Shown: positions 8,799 to 17,236, counted from the first letter of the stretch. The stretch: 60,645 nt of DNA from DATFWC01 sp045801465 (GCA_045801465.1 JBJMSU010000022.1:1-60645), one strand, 5' to 3'. Notes: a model not told the origin generated them from the sequence alone. Made by a program: numbers and translations.

Positions 8799-9491
8799 TC
8801 AGCCCGGCTCGGCGATGCGATATCCCACGCCCGGCTCGGTCACGACGATGCGCGGATCGTCGGGCTTGTTCTCGATCTTCTGGCGCAGGTGACCGACATA
8901 GACCCTCAGGTATTGGGTGTCGGCGGCGTGCGCCGGTCCCCACACGGCGGTGAGGATCTGCTTGTGGGTGAGGACCTTGCCGCAGTGACGTGCCAGAAAA
9001 GACAGGAGCTCGAATTCCTTCGGCGTAAGTTTCACCTCCTCGTCGTCGCGCGTCACCCGGTGGCGCAGGTTGTCGATCTCGAGATTCCCCACCTTGAGGA
9101 CAGGCGTCTCCGCCTGGCCCTGCATGCGGTGGCGGAGCGCCGTCCGCATGCGTGCCATGAGCTCGCCGACGCCGAACGGCTTGTTGACGAAATCGTCCGC
9201 CCCGAGATCCAGCGCTTCGATCTTCTCGACCTCGCGATCGCGCGCGGACAGCACGATGATCGGCACGTCCGACCATTCGCGAACGCGCCGGATCACGTCC
9301 TTGCCGTCGCCGTCCGGCAGCGCGAGATCGAGCAGCACGATATCCGGCGGATCGGCGGCGATGCGCTGCGTGGCCTCCGCCACCGTCCCGGCGCTCGCCA
9401 TCTCGTAATTGTTGGCCTCGATCGCCGACTTCAGGAAGCGCAGAATCGCCGCTTCGTCGTCGACGACGAGAACACGTGTCCTGCCGGTCAC
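8799..9491 (-). CDS. kdpE: Two-component response regulator, KdpE-like (OmpR family)
   Basis: A 230-residue response regulator. The receiver domain (1-115) has the acidic pair in LVVDDEAA, the phospho-acceptor Asp in DIVLLDLALPDGDG, the Thr/Ser position in IIVLSARD and the Lys in FVNKPF. The C-terminal winged helix is of OmpR type (VKLTPKEFELLSFLARH, QYLRVYVGHLRQKIE). Its sequence is typical of KdpE, the activator of the high-affinity K+ ATPase operon in other bacteria. Its ATG (9489-9491) overlaps the kdpD stop by 4 nt. No kdpFABC genes are in the window. Confidence 0.9.
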   Translation of the reverse strand: MTGRTRVLVVDDEAAILRFLKSAIEANNYEMASAGTVAEATQRIAADPPDIVLLDLALPDGDGKDVIRRVREWSDVPIIVLSARDREVEKIEALDLGADDFVNKPFGVGELMARMRTALRHRMQGQAETPVLKVGNLEIDNLRHRVTRDDEEVKLTPKEFELLSFLARHCGKVLTHKQILTAVWGPAHAADTQYLRVYVGHLRQKIENKPDDPRIVVTEPGVGYRIAEPG

Positions 9492-10567
9492 GGCGACGTC
9501 TCCTCGCGCGGGAATGTCAATACCACACGGGTGCCGCGGCCGTCGGCCACCGGGCTCTGCGCCACCGTCGACCCGCGATGCGCCTCGACGATGCCTCTGG
9601 CGATGGCGAGACCGAGGCCGGTACCCTCACGGCCTGCCGTGCCGGCCCGGCGCACGCGGACGAATTTGTCGAACGCGTGCGGCAGGGTCTCGGCGGGAAT
9701 GCCGGGGCCGTCGTCGGTGACCCGCAGCGAAACGCTCGCGGGATCGACGACCGCGTCGACGGTGATGGTGGTCTCCATGGGGGTATGCAGGACTGCGTTG
9801 TTGACGACGTTTCCGAGAGCCTGCTCGGCCAGCATGGCATCGGCGCGCACCATCGGCAGGTCACCCGGAAGCGCGGCGGTGATGCGCTGAGCGGCGCCGC
9901 GCCGGCGTGCCGCATTGATGACCCGCTGCACCACCTCGCGCAGATCGACCCAGTCGTAGTTGAGTTCCAGGCCGCCGGCATCGATCCGGGTAATCGCCAG
10001 GAGATTGCGGACCATTTCGTCGAGCCCCTCGGCCTCCTGCTTGATCTGACCGAGAAGATCGGCTTGCGCCGATGCGCCGAGCTTGTCCCGATAGTCGAGA
10101 AGGCTCGTAGCCGCGCCGAGAATGGAGGAAAGCGGCGTCCGGAAGTCGTGCGAGATCGCAGCCAGCAGCGTGTTCCTGACGCGTTCGGTTTCCGCCGCGG
10201 TTCGCGCCCTCACCGTCTCGCGCGCCTGATCGCGCACGCGTCCGGCCAGCGCCGAGGTGATGATGGCGACGATGAGAAAAATGACCAGCGCCAGCAACTC
10301 ATGGGGCTCGGCGACCGTCAAGGTGTAGATCGGATGGATGAAGAAGAAATTGTAGGCGAGAAACGACAGGAACGATGCATAGATGGCGGGCCACATCCCG
10401 AAGCTCACAGCCGGGAACAGCACCGCCAGCAGAAAGATCAGCGAAACGTTCGGCAGCGGTGCCAGGCTGCGCAAGGCGTAGCCGATCAGGACGGCAGCCG
10501 CCACGGCGATGGTTGACCAGACATAGGGCATGTTCGTGATCCAAAGGAACTTCGCGAACCGCGCCAT
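9488..10567 (-). CDS. kdpD: KdpD-like sensor histidine kinase lacking the N-terminal Kdp/USP half
   Basis: A 359-residue sensor kinase corresponding to the C-terminal half of KdpD. Four TM segments (DUF4118-like, from YVWSTIAVAAAVLIGYALRS to ALVIFLIVAIITSAL) are followed by the HisKA box AISHDFRTPLSSILGAA and the HATPase N, G1, F and G2 boxes (NNAVLHTP, DDGPGIPAE, DKFVRVRR, GTGLGLAIARGIVEAH). Full KdpD has about 900 residues with a cytosolic KdpD sensor and a Usp domain before the membrane part; both are absent. The start is ATG 10567; the open frame upstream of it is antisense to cysK and does not look like KdpD. It overlaps kdpE by 4 nt. Confidence 0.85.
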   Translation of the reverse strand: MARFAKFLWITNMPYVWSTIAVAAAVLIGYALRSLAPLPNVSLIFLLAVLFPAVSFGMWPAIYASFLSFLAYNFFFIHPIYTLTVAEPHELLALVIFLIVAIITSALAGRVRDQARETVRARTAAETERVRNTLLAAISHDFRTPLSSILGAATSLLDYRDKLGASAQADLLGQIKQEAEGLDEMVRNLLAITRIDAGGLELNYDWVDLREVVQRVINAARRRGAAQRITAALPGDLPMVRADAMLAEQALGNVVNNAVLHTPMETTITVDAVVDPASVSLRVTDDGPGIPAETLPHAFDKFVRVRRAGTAGREGTGLGLAIARGIVEAHRGSTVAQSPVADGRGTRVVLTFPREETSP

Positions 10568-10720
10568 ATCGTTCGCTGCGCGGCCGATATTAGAAAACGG
10601 CCGAACAGATTTGGAGGCAGCCGAGACCGATCTGCTCAGACCCGCCAAATCGGCCCGGTTCCCAACGAACGGCACATGCTCTAGCCTTCCGCGGCAACGC
10701 GTGAAGCTGGAGACGGAAAC

Positions 10721-11773
10721 ATGGGCCGCAAGTACAAAAACATCCTGGAGACCGTCGGCAACACCCCGGTGGTGCGGATCGGCCGGCTGGCGCCGCCGCA
10801 CGTGAACCTGTTCGTCAAGATCGAGGCGTTCAATCCGCTGGGCTCGGTGAAGGACCGCCTCGCTCTCGGCGTGATCGAGGATGCCGAACGTACCGGCAAG
10901 CTCAAGCCGGGGCAGACCGTGATCGAGGCGACCAGCGGCAATACCGGCATCGGGCTGGCCATGGTGTGCGCCCAGAAGGGCTATCCCCTCGTCGTCACCA
11001 TGGCGGAGCCATTCAGCGTCGAGCGCCGGAAGCTCATGCGCTTTCTCGGCGCCAAGGTCGTGATCACGCCGGCAGCCGAGCGCGGCATGGGCATGGTGCG
11101 CAAGGCGATCGAGCTCGCCGAGACACACGGCTGGTTCCTCACCCGCCAGTTCGAGAACGAGGCCAATGCCGACATGCACTCGCGCACCACGGCGCGCGAG
11201 ATCCTGGACGATTTCGCCGGCGAGCGGCTGGACTACTGGGTCACCGGCTTCGGCACCGGCGGCACGCTCAAGGGCGTGGCGCGCGTTCTCGCCAAGGAGC
11301 GCCCCGAGACGAAGATCGTCGTCTGCGAGCCGGACGAAGCGCCCATGCTGACGAGCGGCACCGGACAGAACCGTAACCCGGACGGCTCGCCTTCGGAGCC
11401 GCACCCGGCCTTCAAGCCGCACCCGATGCAGGGATGGACTCCCGATTTCATCCCCAAGCTGACCGCCGACGCGGTGGAGACCGGCGTCATCTCGCAAGTC
11501 ATGCGCATCCCCAATGCCGATGCGCTGCGTCTGAGCCGCGAGTTGGCGCGCCAGGAGGGCATCTTCGTCGGCATCACGGCAGGCGGAACGTTGGCCGGCG
11601 CGTTGAAGATTTGTGCCGAGGCGCCCAAGGGCGCTACCATCCTGGCCATGCTGCCGGACACCGGGGAGCGCTATCTCTCGACTCCGCTGTTCGCCGATAT
11701 TCCGGTGGATATGACGGAGGAAGAGCGCGAGATCTCGCGCTCGACGCCGCACCACCAGCTGGCAGCGTCGTGA
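10721..11773 (+). CDS. cysK: Cysteine synthase A-like PLP enzyme
   Basis: Condenses O-acetylserine with sulfide to give cysteine (fold-type II PLP enzyme, cytosolic). Visible motifs are the PLP Lys in NPLGSVKDRLAL (~residue 46), the substrate loop ATSGNTGIGLAM, the phosphate-binding GFGTGGTLKGVAR and LPDTGERYLSTPLF near the C-terminus. At 350 residues it is ~30 longer than typical CysK because of an insertion at SGTGQNRNPDGSPSEPH and a C-terminal tail. The insertion could shift substrate preference, so a related O-phosphoserine or homoserine sulfhydrylase role cannot be excluded. It is divergent from kdpD and followed 19 nt later by a Bug-type binding protein. Confidence 0.88.
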   Translation: MGRKYKNILETVGNTPVVRIGRLAPPHVNLFVKIEAFNPLGSVKDRLALGVIEDAERTGKLKPGQTVIEATSGNTGIGLAMVCAQKGYPLVVTMAEPFSVERRKLMRFLGAKVVITPAAERGMGMVRKAIELAETHGWFLTRQFENEANADMHSRTTAREILDDFAGERLDYWVTGFGTGGTLKGVARVLAKERPETKIVVCEPDEAPMLTSGTGQNRNPDGSPSEPHPAFKPHPMQGWTPDFIPKLTADAVETGVISQVMRIPNADALRLSRELARQEGIFVGITAGGTLAGALKICAEAPKGATILAMLPDTGERYLSTPLFADIPVDMTEEEREISRSTPHHQLAAS

Positions 11774-11792
11774 GCAAGCTCGCTGGCGCGCG

Positions 11793-12773
11793 ATGACTCG
11801 CATGAACACGCTGAAATCCACGCTCGTCGTCATCATGAGCGTGGTCGCCTGGCTCGGTGTTGGACCGATGCGGTCGGCCGCCGACACCTGGCCGCAAGGC
11901 TCCGTCCGCTTCATCGTCCCGCTCGGACCCGGCAGCGCCGCCGATATCGGCGCGCGCTTGGTGGCTGATCGGCTGGCGGCGCGATGGGGCAAGCCGGTGG
12001 TGGTGGAGAATCGGCCCGGCGGCGACGCGGTGATCGGGATCGCGGCGTTCGTGAGCGCCAATGACGACCACACGCTCCTGTTCGCGCCCAGCGGAACCTT
12101 CACCATCCAGCCGTTCGTGCACGAGAAGCTGCCCTATGACGCGACGCGCGACATCCTGCCGATCGCCCGGGTGTCGAACACCATCGTGGCGATTGCCTCG
12201 CCGGCATCCCTGAACATTGCCTCGCTTGGGGAACTGGTGGCGCTGGCGCGCGCGGACCCGGGCAAGCTCAACTGGACCGGGACCAGCATCGCCGAATTCG
12301 TGTTCGCCGGCTTCGTCCGCACCAGCGCCCTCGCCATGTCGCGGGTGCCCTATCGCGACGCCCAGCAGGCGCTCGCCGATCTTGCCGAGGGCCGTATCCA
12401 TGCGGCAGTGCATGCCATGGCGCTGGTGCAGCCGCTGATCCAGGCCGGCCGCGTCAAGGCGCTGGCCATCACCAATCGCGCACGCGCACCGATCTGGCCC
12501 GAGGTTGCGACGGTCGGCGAAGCCGGTTTCCCGGAACTCACGGTGGACGGACTCGTCGGGCTGTTCGGTCCGCGCGGCATGGCAAGCGAACGGCGCGAGC
12601 GCATCGCAGCCGACATCGCCGCTATCGCCGATGATCCTGCCGTCGCGGCCCGGCTCGCTGCTACCGGCCAGGTCGTCAATTTCGGCACGCCGTCGGCATT
12701 CGCCGCGGCGATCGAGGAGCAGCGCGCCAAGGCGGCCGCCGTCGCCGCCCTCGGCCTCAAGCCGGGACGATGA
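11793..12773 (+). CDS. Bug/TctC-family tripartite tricarboxylate transporter binding protein
   Basis: Periplasmic binding protein of the Bug family, which bind carboxylates and related acids. 326 residues with a signal peptide (residues 1-30, ending SAADTW). Typical motifs are VRFIVPLGPGSAADIGARLV, PVVVENRPGGDAVIG, PYDATRDILPIARV and the strand-helix VARADPGKLNWTG-like region. No TctA/TctB membrane subunits are nearby, so it is an orphan receptor or a partner of a transporter elsewhere. It lies 19 nt after cysK and may be cotranscribed. Start at ATG 11793, although the second ATG (MNTL) three codons on is equally possible. Confidence 0.85.
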   Translation: MTRMNTLKSTLVVIMSVVAWLGVGPMRSAADTWPQGSVRFIVPLGPGSAADIGARLVADRLAARWGKPVVVENRPGGDAVIGIAAFVSANDDHTLLFAPSGTFTIQPFVHEKLPYDATRDILPIARVSNTIVAIASPASLNIASLGELVALARADPGKLNWTGTSIAEFVFAGFVRTSALAMSRVPYRDAQQALADLAEGRIHAAVHAMALVQPLIQAGRVKALAITNRARAPIWPEVATVGEAGFPELTVDGLVGLFGPRGMASERRERIAADIAAIADDPAVAARLAATGQVVNFGTPSAFAAAIEEQRAKAAAVAALGLKPGR

Positions 12774-12786
12774 AGCGGCGGGTCCG

Positions 12787-12957
12787 TTACCGGCCGCGGA
12801 AGAACGACCACTGCGGCAATGCGCGTTCGACGTCCACCGCCGAATTGATCTTGTGGCCGACCCAAGCGACTTGCGGTCCAACAAGGCCGACCGCGTACAT
12901 TGGATTGAGCAGCGCGAGCATTGCGAGAAGTCCTACCAACAGCATCAGCTTCGTCAT
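12787..12957 (-). CDS. Small hydrophobic protein, unknown
   Basis: A 56-residue reading frame starting at ATG 12957 with a well-spaced GGAGG. The first 30 residues are hydrophobic (MTKLMLLVGLLAMLALLNPM), a signal or anchor. A short polar tail follows (VAWVGHKINSAVDVERALPQ). It is convergent with the Bug gene, 13 bp away. No family is recognised; the good ribosome-binding site and signal-like start are the support. Confidence 0.5.
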   Translation of the reverse strand: MTKLMLLVGLLAMLALLNPMYAVGLVGPQVAWVGHKINSAVDVERALPQWSFFRGR

Positions 12958-13346
12958 GGCAGCCTCCGCCTCCGAAGTCCGGGTCATGCGCAAAGACGAT
13001 ACGCCAGCGCATATCATCGACCCGCAGGCATGAAGTTGACCCTACCGCGCGTAGTCCAATTCAAGACCACTTGGCGGAAAGATTGCGCCGAAAACGTCGC
13101 GACTTTGCATCAAAGATGTCGCCAATTTGAATAAAATGCGCTTCAAGCTGATCAACGGTCGCAAACCTGCACGCCGGTTGTAACCCCAATCATTGCGTAG
13201 CGTTGCGCCAATCCCCTCATCCGTCGAGACGGTCGCTGCGCGGCCTCGTGAGATGAGGGTTCAACCTCCGCCGCATCGTGAGGAGCGCCATCGATCTCGG
13301 GTTTACCCCGAGATCGCGTCTCGAACATGGGGCAGCGCCTACGTCG
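12958..13346. other. Intergenic gap with REP-like palindromes
   Basis: No gene seen. The first half (to about 13200) shows nothing clear. The second half carries the repeat element listed separately. Confidence 0.5.
13214..13335. repeat. REP-like intergenic element with two palindromes
   Basis: CCCTCATC (13214-13221) pairs with GATGAGGG (13252-13259). Then CGATCTCGGG (13293-13302) and CCCGAGATCG (13308-13317) form a 10-bp hairpin with a 5-nt loop. The surrounding words GTGAGGAGCG and GCGTCTCGAAC resemble the dispersed CTCATCCTGAGGAGC...GCGTCTCGAAGGATGAGG repeats of alphaproteobacterial intergenic regions. It lies just past the stop of the CoA-transferase gene, where it may also stabilise the 3' end. 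Confidence 0.6.
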
Positions 13347-14537
13347 CTAAATCACTTTTTTGTCGCGCAGCGCAGCGATGGCGGTCTCGTCCAGTCCCAG
13401 CTCCTGGTGCAGGATTTCCTCGGTATGCTGGCCCAGCAGCGGGGGCGCAAGACGCACCGCGGCCGGGGTGCCTGAGAACTTGAAGGGGATGCCAAGCATG
13501 CGCAAAGCGCCGACGCTCGGATGCGCGATCGTCTCCACCATTTGCCGCGCCTGCGTGTGCGGATCGTCGAGCGCCTGCGCGACCGAGTTGATGCGGCCGC
13601 AGGGGATGCCTGCCGCCTTCAGCTTGTCGAGCCAGGCTTCGACGACGTCATGCCCGAGCGCCTCATTGAACAGGCCGTCGACCAAGGTCCGGTGCTCGAC
13701 GCGCGCGCGGTTGGTGGCGAAGCGCGCATCGTGCGCCCATTCGGGATGGCCGAGCACGGCAGCGCATTTGCCGAACTGCGCGTCGTTGCCGATACCGATC
13801 GCCATCATGCCGTCGGCGGCGTGATAGGTCGTATAGGGAACGATGCTGGGATGGCCGTTGCCGTATCGGCCTCCATCCCAGCCGGCAGCGAGATAGTTCG
13901 CCGCGACATTGACGAGCATCGTCAGCGAGGTCTCGTACAGCGACACCTCGACCTTCTGGCCCGTGCCGGTGCGATGGCGTGCATTGAGCGCGGCGAGGAT
14001 GGCGTTGCAGGCGAGCATCCCGGTGCAGACGTCGACGATGGCGACGCCGTATTTGGTCGGACCGCCATCCGGGTCCCCGCAGATGCTCATCAGCCCGGAC
14101 TCGGCCTGGAGAATGAAATCGTAGCCCGGCAACGCCGCCTTGGGACCGCTCGACCCGTAGCCGGTGATGGCGCAGCGCACGAGGCGCGGCGCATGCGCGG
14201 CGAACCAGCCATCGCCAAAACCCCACTTCTCCAGCGTGCCGATCTTGAAATTGTCGATCAGCACGTCAGCCTTGGCGGCAAGCTCTCGCAGAATCGCTTG
14301 TCCCTCCGGAGCAGCCAGGTTCAGCGTGAGCGAACGCTTGTTGCGGTTGACGCCGAGGAAATATGCCGCCTCGCCGCCGACGAACGGCGGACCCCAGCGA
14401 CGCGTGTCGTCGCCCGTTCCCGGCGGCTCGATCTTGATCACCTCCGCCCCCATGTCGCCGAGCAGCATGGCGCACAGGGGACCGGCCAGGATGCGGGTGA
14501 GATCGATCACCCGGGTGCCGGCGAGCGCGCCCGTCAT
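13347..14537 (-). CDS. CaiB/BaiF-type (family III) CoA-transferase
   Basis: Transfers CoA between an acyl-CoA donor and a carboxylic acid. The 396-residue length is typical. N-terminal signature VIDLTRILAGPLCAMLLGDM, then AEVIKIEPPGTGDDTRRWGP, NRNKRSLTLNL, the segment with the catalytic Asp (VAIVDVCTGMLACNAILAAL) and GTGQKVEVSLYET. The start ATG (14535-14537) overlaps the upstream crotonase stop by 4 nt, showing translational coupling. The acid substrate is unknown; the neighbouring crotonase suggests a cyclic or branched acid. One of two such transferases in the locus. Confidence 0.9.
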   Translation of the reverse strand: MTGALAGTRVIDLTRILAGPLCAMLLGDMGAEVIKIEPPGTGDDTRRWGPPFVGGEAAYFLGVNRNKRSLTLNLAAPEGQAILRELAAKADVLIDNFKIGTLEKWGFGDGWFAAHAPRLVRCAITGYGSSGPKAALPGYDFILQAESGLMSICGDPDGGPTKYGVAIVDVCTGMLACNAILAALNARHRTGTGQKVEVSLYETSLTMLVNVAANYLAAGWDGGRYGNGHPSIVPYTTYHAADGMMAIGIGNDAQFGKCAAVLGHPEWAHDARFATNRARVEHRTLVDGLFNEALGHDVVEAWLDKLKAAGIPCGRINSVAQALDDPHTQARQMVETIAHPSVGALRMLGIPFKFSGTPAAVRLAPPLLGQHTEEILHQELGLDETAIAALRDKKVI

Positions 14538-15448
14538 GCTTTTTTCCTGCGCATCGACGGCGGCGCGTTCAGATCCTGTGCGCAGCCGGCCAGATAGTCC
14601 TCGAGCTCGCGCTTGTTGCGCATCCTGAATTTCTGGAAGTCGGGCGGGCGGCCGGCAAGAAACGCATTCATGCCTTCCAGGCTTTCCTCCGAGCCCCACA
14701 CATGGGCGAGCAGCTCCATCCCGTGTTGCCACGACGCGTAGAGCAGGTCGGATTCGAAGTTGAGGCTCTTCTTGGTCATGCGCAGAGTCTGCGGGCTGTG
14801 GCCCTTGATCGTCTCGCACCAGGCGAGCGTCTCCTTCAATAGATCCTTGTGCGCCACGCACTTGTTGATGAGGCCGATCTCCGCCGCTTCCTTGGCGCTG
14901 AAGCGGCGGGCGCAGAAGATCATCTCGCGCGCCAGCCGCTCGCCGATGATGCGCGGCAGGTATTGTGTCGCGCCCACCGTCGGGCAGGCGCCGACCTTGG
15001 CACCGGTCTGCCCGAGCACCGCATGCTCCGAGGCGATCACCAGATCGCACCACAAAGCGAGCTCATGACCGCCGCCCATGCACCAGCCGTTGACCATCGC
15101 GATCACCGGGATCGGCAGCCCGCGAATGGTCATGGCAAGTCCCTGCATGCGGTCGTTCCACATCGCTCCGTTGATCCAGTTGAGGCGCTTCATGGCGTAG
15201 AAGTCGCCGCCCGCCGAAAACGCCTTGTCGCCCGCGCCGGTGACCACCGCGCAGGCGATCGACGGATCCTCGCGCGTCGAGCGCAATGCGTCGATCAGCT
15301 CATCGAGCGTCTGCTCGCGAAAGGCATTCATCACGCGCGGCCGATTGATGGTCACCCACGCGACCTGGTCCTTGATCTCGCAGAGAATGTCGCCGAAGCG
15401 CGGCGCGGTCTTCTTGTTCGCCTTCGCTGCTGCCGGTTTCTTGCTCAT
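14534..15448 (-). CDS. Crotonase-family protein, MenB/BadI-like
   Basis: A 304-residue crotonase-fold protein acting on acyl-CoA esters. The oxyanion-hole segments are present (AFSAGGDFYAMKRL and NGWCMGGGHELALWCDL). The downstream stretch GQTGAKVGACPTVGATQYL and the RIIGERLAREMIFCARRFS helix resemble dihydroxynaphthoyl-CoA synthase (MenB) and 2-ketocyclohexanecarboxyl-CoA hydrolase (BadI). Where MenB and BadI have Asp (GSFD or GSVD), this protein has Pro (GACP), so it probably does neither reaction. Start at ATG 15448, preceded by GGAGGAGGG. A Lys/Ala-rich leader of ~18 residues precedes the domain. Coupled by a 4-nt overlap to the CoA-transferase. Confidence 0.85.
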   Translation of the reverse strand: MSKKPAAAKANKKTAPRFGDILCEIKDQVAWVTINRPRVMNAFREQTLDELIDALRSTREDPSIACAVVTGAGDKAFSAGGDFYAMKRLNWINGAMWNDRMQGLAMTIRGLPIPVIAMVNGWCMGGGHELALWCDLVIASEHAVLGQTGAKVGACPTVGATQYLPRIIGERLAREMIFCARRFSAKEAAEIGLINKCVAHKDLLKETLAWCETIKGHSPQTLRMTKKSLNFESDLLYASWQHGMELLAHVWGSEESLEGMNAFLAGRPPDFQKFRMRNKRELEDYLAGCAQDLNAPPSMRRKKA

Positions 15449-15603
15449 GGCCCTCCTCCGCCGCATTTGACGACTTTCTGCACCCGGTTTGCCGTAGATC
15501 ATGCGGCGAGGCAATTCGGATTCAACACCCACGAACTCTTGCAGTCAGTGGTTCAAGCTCTATTTGACCGCTATCGGCCCGAGCTGCACGTGAGGTGTGA
15601 AGC

Positions 15604-15798
15604 ATGCCTACTCGCAAAGCCAGGCGGCCGACGCGCAACCTCGCCGAGGAACAGCATCGCAAGCAGCGCCTGGAAGCGGCGCTCGAAGAAGGATTGCAGG
15701 GGACGTTCCCGGCGTCCGATCCGGTGGCCGTCACCGAGCCCGCGCCGACACGACCCGGTGACGAGACAGTGCCCGAGCCAGAAGAGCCTGAGCCGTAG
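15604..15798 (+). CDS. Small conserved protein with EEGLxxTFPASDPV motif
   Basis: A 64-residue acidic/basic protein. A basic start (MPTRKARRPTRN), a short helix (QRLEAALEEGLQGTFPASDPVAV) and a Pro/Glu tail. The FPASDP motif after a Leu/Glu helix recurs in many small alphaproteobacterial proteins of unknown function. ATG 15604 has GAGGTG at suitable spacing. It is transcribed opposite to the flanking catabolic genes and is probably unrelated to them. Confidence 0.65.
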   Translation: MPTRKARRPTRNLAEEQHRKQRLEAALEEGLQGTFPASDPVAVTEPAPTRPGDETVPEPEEPEP

Positions 15799-15808
15799 CG
15801 AGCAGGCA

Positions 15809-16012
15809 TCATCCGCCGTGCAGACCACGCAGTTTCCACGTGTTGAGCACCTCTTCCGCTTCTTCCAGCGTGAGGTTTTCGTGTCGGACCGGCTTGGCGA
15901 CGTCGACGTGTCTTGTCAGCGTGAAGCCAGTGCCCTGCTTCTGAACCTCGAAGAGCAGTTTCTCTGCCAGCTCACGCATGTGCCGCTCGCGCTCGGAACC
16001 TTGCGTCTCCAC
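15809..16012 (-). CDS. Small conserved hypothetical protein (67 residues)
   Basis: A short protein with a helical start (HMRELAEKLLFEVQKQG), a beta-like segment (FTLTRHVDVAKPVRHENL) and a helix (TLEEAEEVLNTWKLRGLHGG). The HENLTLEEAEE...WKLRGLHGG pattern looks like a conserved Hyphomicrobiales small protein. The start is assigned to the GTG at 16012 because AGGAG sits 7 nt upstream; a TTG at 16027 and an ATG at 15979 are alternatives. It follows the second CoA-transferase gene closely and may be cotranscribed. Confidence 0.6.
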   Translation of the reverse strand: METQGSERERHMRELAEKLLFEVQKQGTGFTLTRHVDVAKPVRHENLTLEEAEEVLNTWKLRGLHGG

Positions 16013-16033
16013 CGAACATCTCCTCAATTCGGC

Positions 16034-17236
16034 CTATGCGCCTTTGCCGGCGTCCAACGCGAGCACCCCCTCCTGGGCGAGTGCCGCGATCGATTCCGGC
16101 GTGTAACCGAGCTCCTGCGCGATCGCGGCGCCATGCTCGCCGATGCGCGGGATATCGAGCCGCCGTCCGAAGCGCCGGCCCTTCATCTCCAGTGGTAGGG
16201 CCGGCACCTTCGTGGTCCGTCCATCGGCAAGGGAGACTTCGACCATCGCGCCGGGGCACTTAAGGTGCGCATCGTCGAACAGCTCCTCCGGCTTGGTGAT
16301 CGGAGCGAAGGGAAGGCGCGCCTGCTCGCAGGCGCCGACGATCTCGGCGCGTGTTCGGGTAAGGAACACTTCACGCAGCTGCGGAATGAGCCACGGGCGC
16401 GCTTCGACGCGCTGCGTATTGGTCGCGAGCGAGGCGTCCGCAAAGAGTTCGGGCAGAGCGAAGGTGTCGCAGAACGCTCGCCACTGAGTATCGGTCACCA
16501 CGCCGACGAACACCTGCTCGCCGTCGGCGGTCGCGAACACGTCATAGACCGCCCAGGCGGAAATCCTCGCCGGCATCGGCGCCGCCGGCTGACCGGTCAC
16601 GGCAAACTGGGCCATGTGCTGCGCCACGAGGAAGACGTTGTTCTCGAACAGCGCGCTCTGCACCAGCTGCCCGCGGCCAGTCGCTGCGCGCTCGCGCAGC
16701 GCGGCCAGGATACCGATGGCGGCAAACATACCGCCCATGATGTCGTTGACCGAGGCGCCGGCGCGCAGCGGCTGCCCCGGCGGCCCGGTCATGTAGGCGA
16801 GCCCGCCCATCATCTGCACCACCTCATCGAGGGCCGTGCGGCTCTCGTAGGGGCCGGACAGGAATCCCTTGAGCGAGCAGTAGACGAGGCCGGGATTGTC
16901 CACCTTCAACGCGTCGTAGCTCAAGCCGAGGGCGGCAAGCGCGCCGGGGCGAAAATTCTCGGTGAGGACATCGGCCCGCCTGATCAGCCGCTTGGCGAGC
17001 TCGAGGCCCTTGGCGGATTTGAGATCGAGGGCAATGCTTCGCTTGTTGCGGTTGAAGATGGCAAAGAAGCCGGCGCCCGAGCCGACCAGCCGGCGCGTGT
17101 TGTCGCCGGCAGGAGCGGGCTCGATCTTGACCACGTCGGCGCCGAGGTCGGCGAGGATAAGTCCGCAGGTCGGGCCCATGACCATATGCGAGAACTCGAC
17201 GACGCGAACGCCGTCGAGCGGGAGCGCGGCGCTCAT
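16034..17236 (-). CDS. CaiB/BaiF-type (family III) CoA-transferase, second copy
   Basis: 400 residues. N-terminal signature VRVVEFSHMVMGPTCGLILA, then ADVVKIEPAPAGDNTRRL, the conserved NRNKRSIALDL, the Asp-containing VNDIMGGMFAAIGILAAL, and GRGQLVQSALFEN. It is clearly diverged from the transferase at 13347-14537, so it is not a recent duplicate. Its ATG overlaps the stop of the HMG-CoA-lyase-like gene by 4 nt (17233-17236). The pair suggests CoA activation of an acid and retro-aldol cleavage of a derived 3-hydroxyacyl-CoA. Substrate unknown. Confidence 0.9.
   Translation of the reverse strand: MSAALPLDGVRVVEFSHMVMGPTCGLILADLGADVVKIEPAPAGDNTRRLVGSGAGFFAIFNRNKRSIALDLKSAKGLELAKRLIRRADVLTENFRPGALAALGLSYDALKVDNPGLVYCSLKGFLSGPYESRTALDEVVQMMGGLAYMTGPPGQPLRAGASVNDIMGGMFAAIGILAALRERAATGRGQLVQSALFENNVFLVAQHMAQFAVTGQPAAPMPARISAWAVYDVFATADGEQVFVGVVTDTQWRAFCDTFALPELFADASLATNTQRVEARPWLIPQLREVFLTRTRAEIVGACEQARLPFAPITKPEELFDDAHLKCPGAMVEVSLADGRTTKVPALPLEMKGRRFGRRLDIPRIGEHGAAIAQELGYTPESIAALAQEGVLALDAGKGA

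Noticed and set aside
10568..12106. Long minus-strand open frame continuous with kdpD
   Set aside because: It is antisense to cysK and has His/Arg-rich composition typical of the complement of a GC-rich gene; KdpD similarity begins only at 10567.
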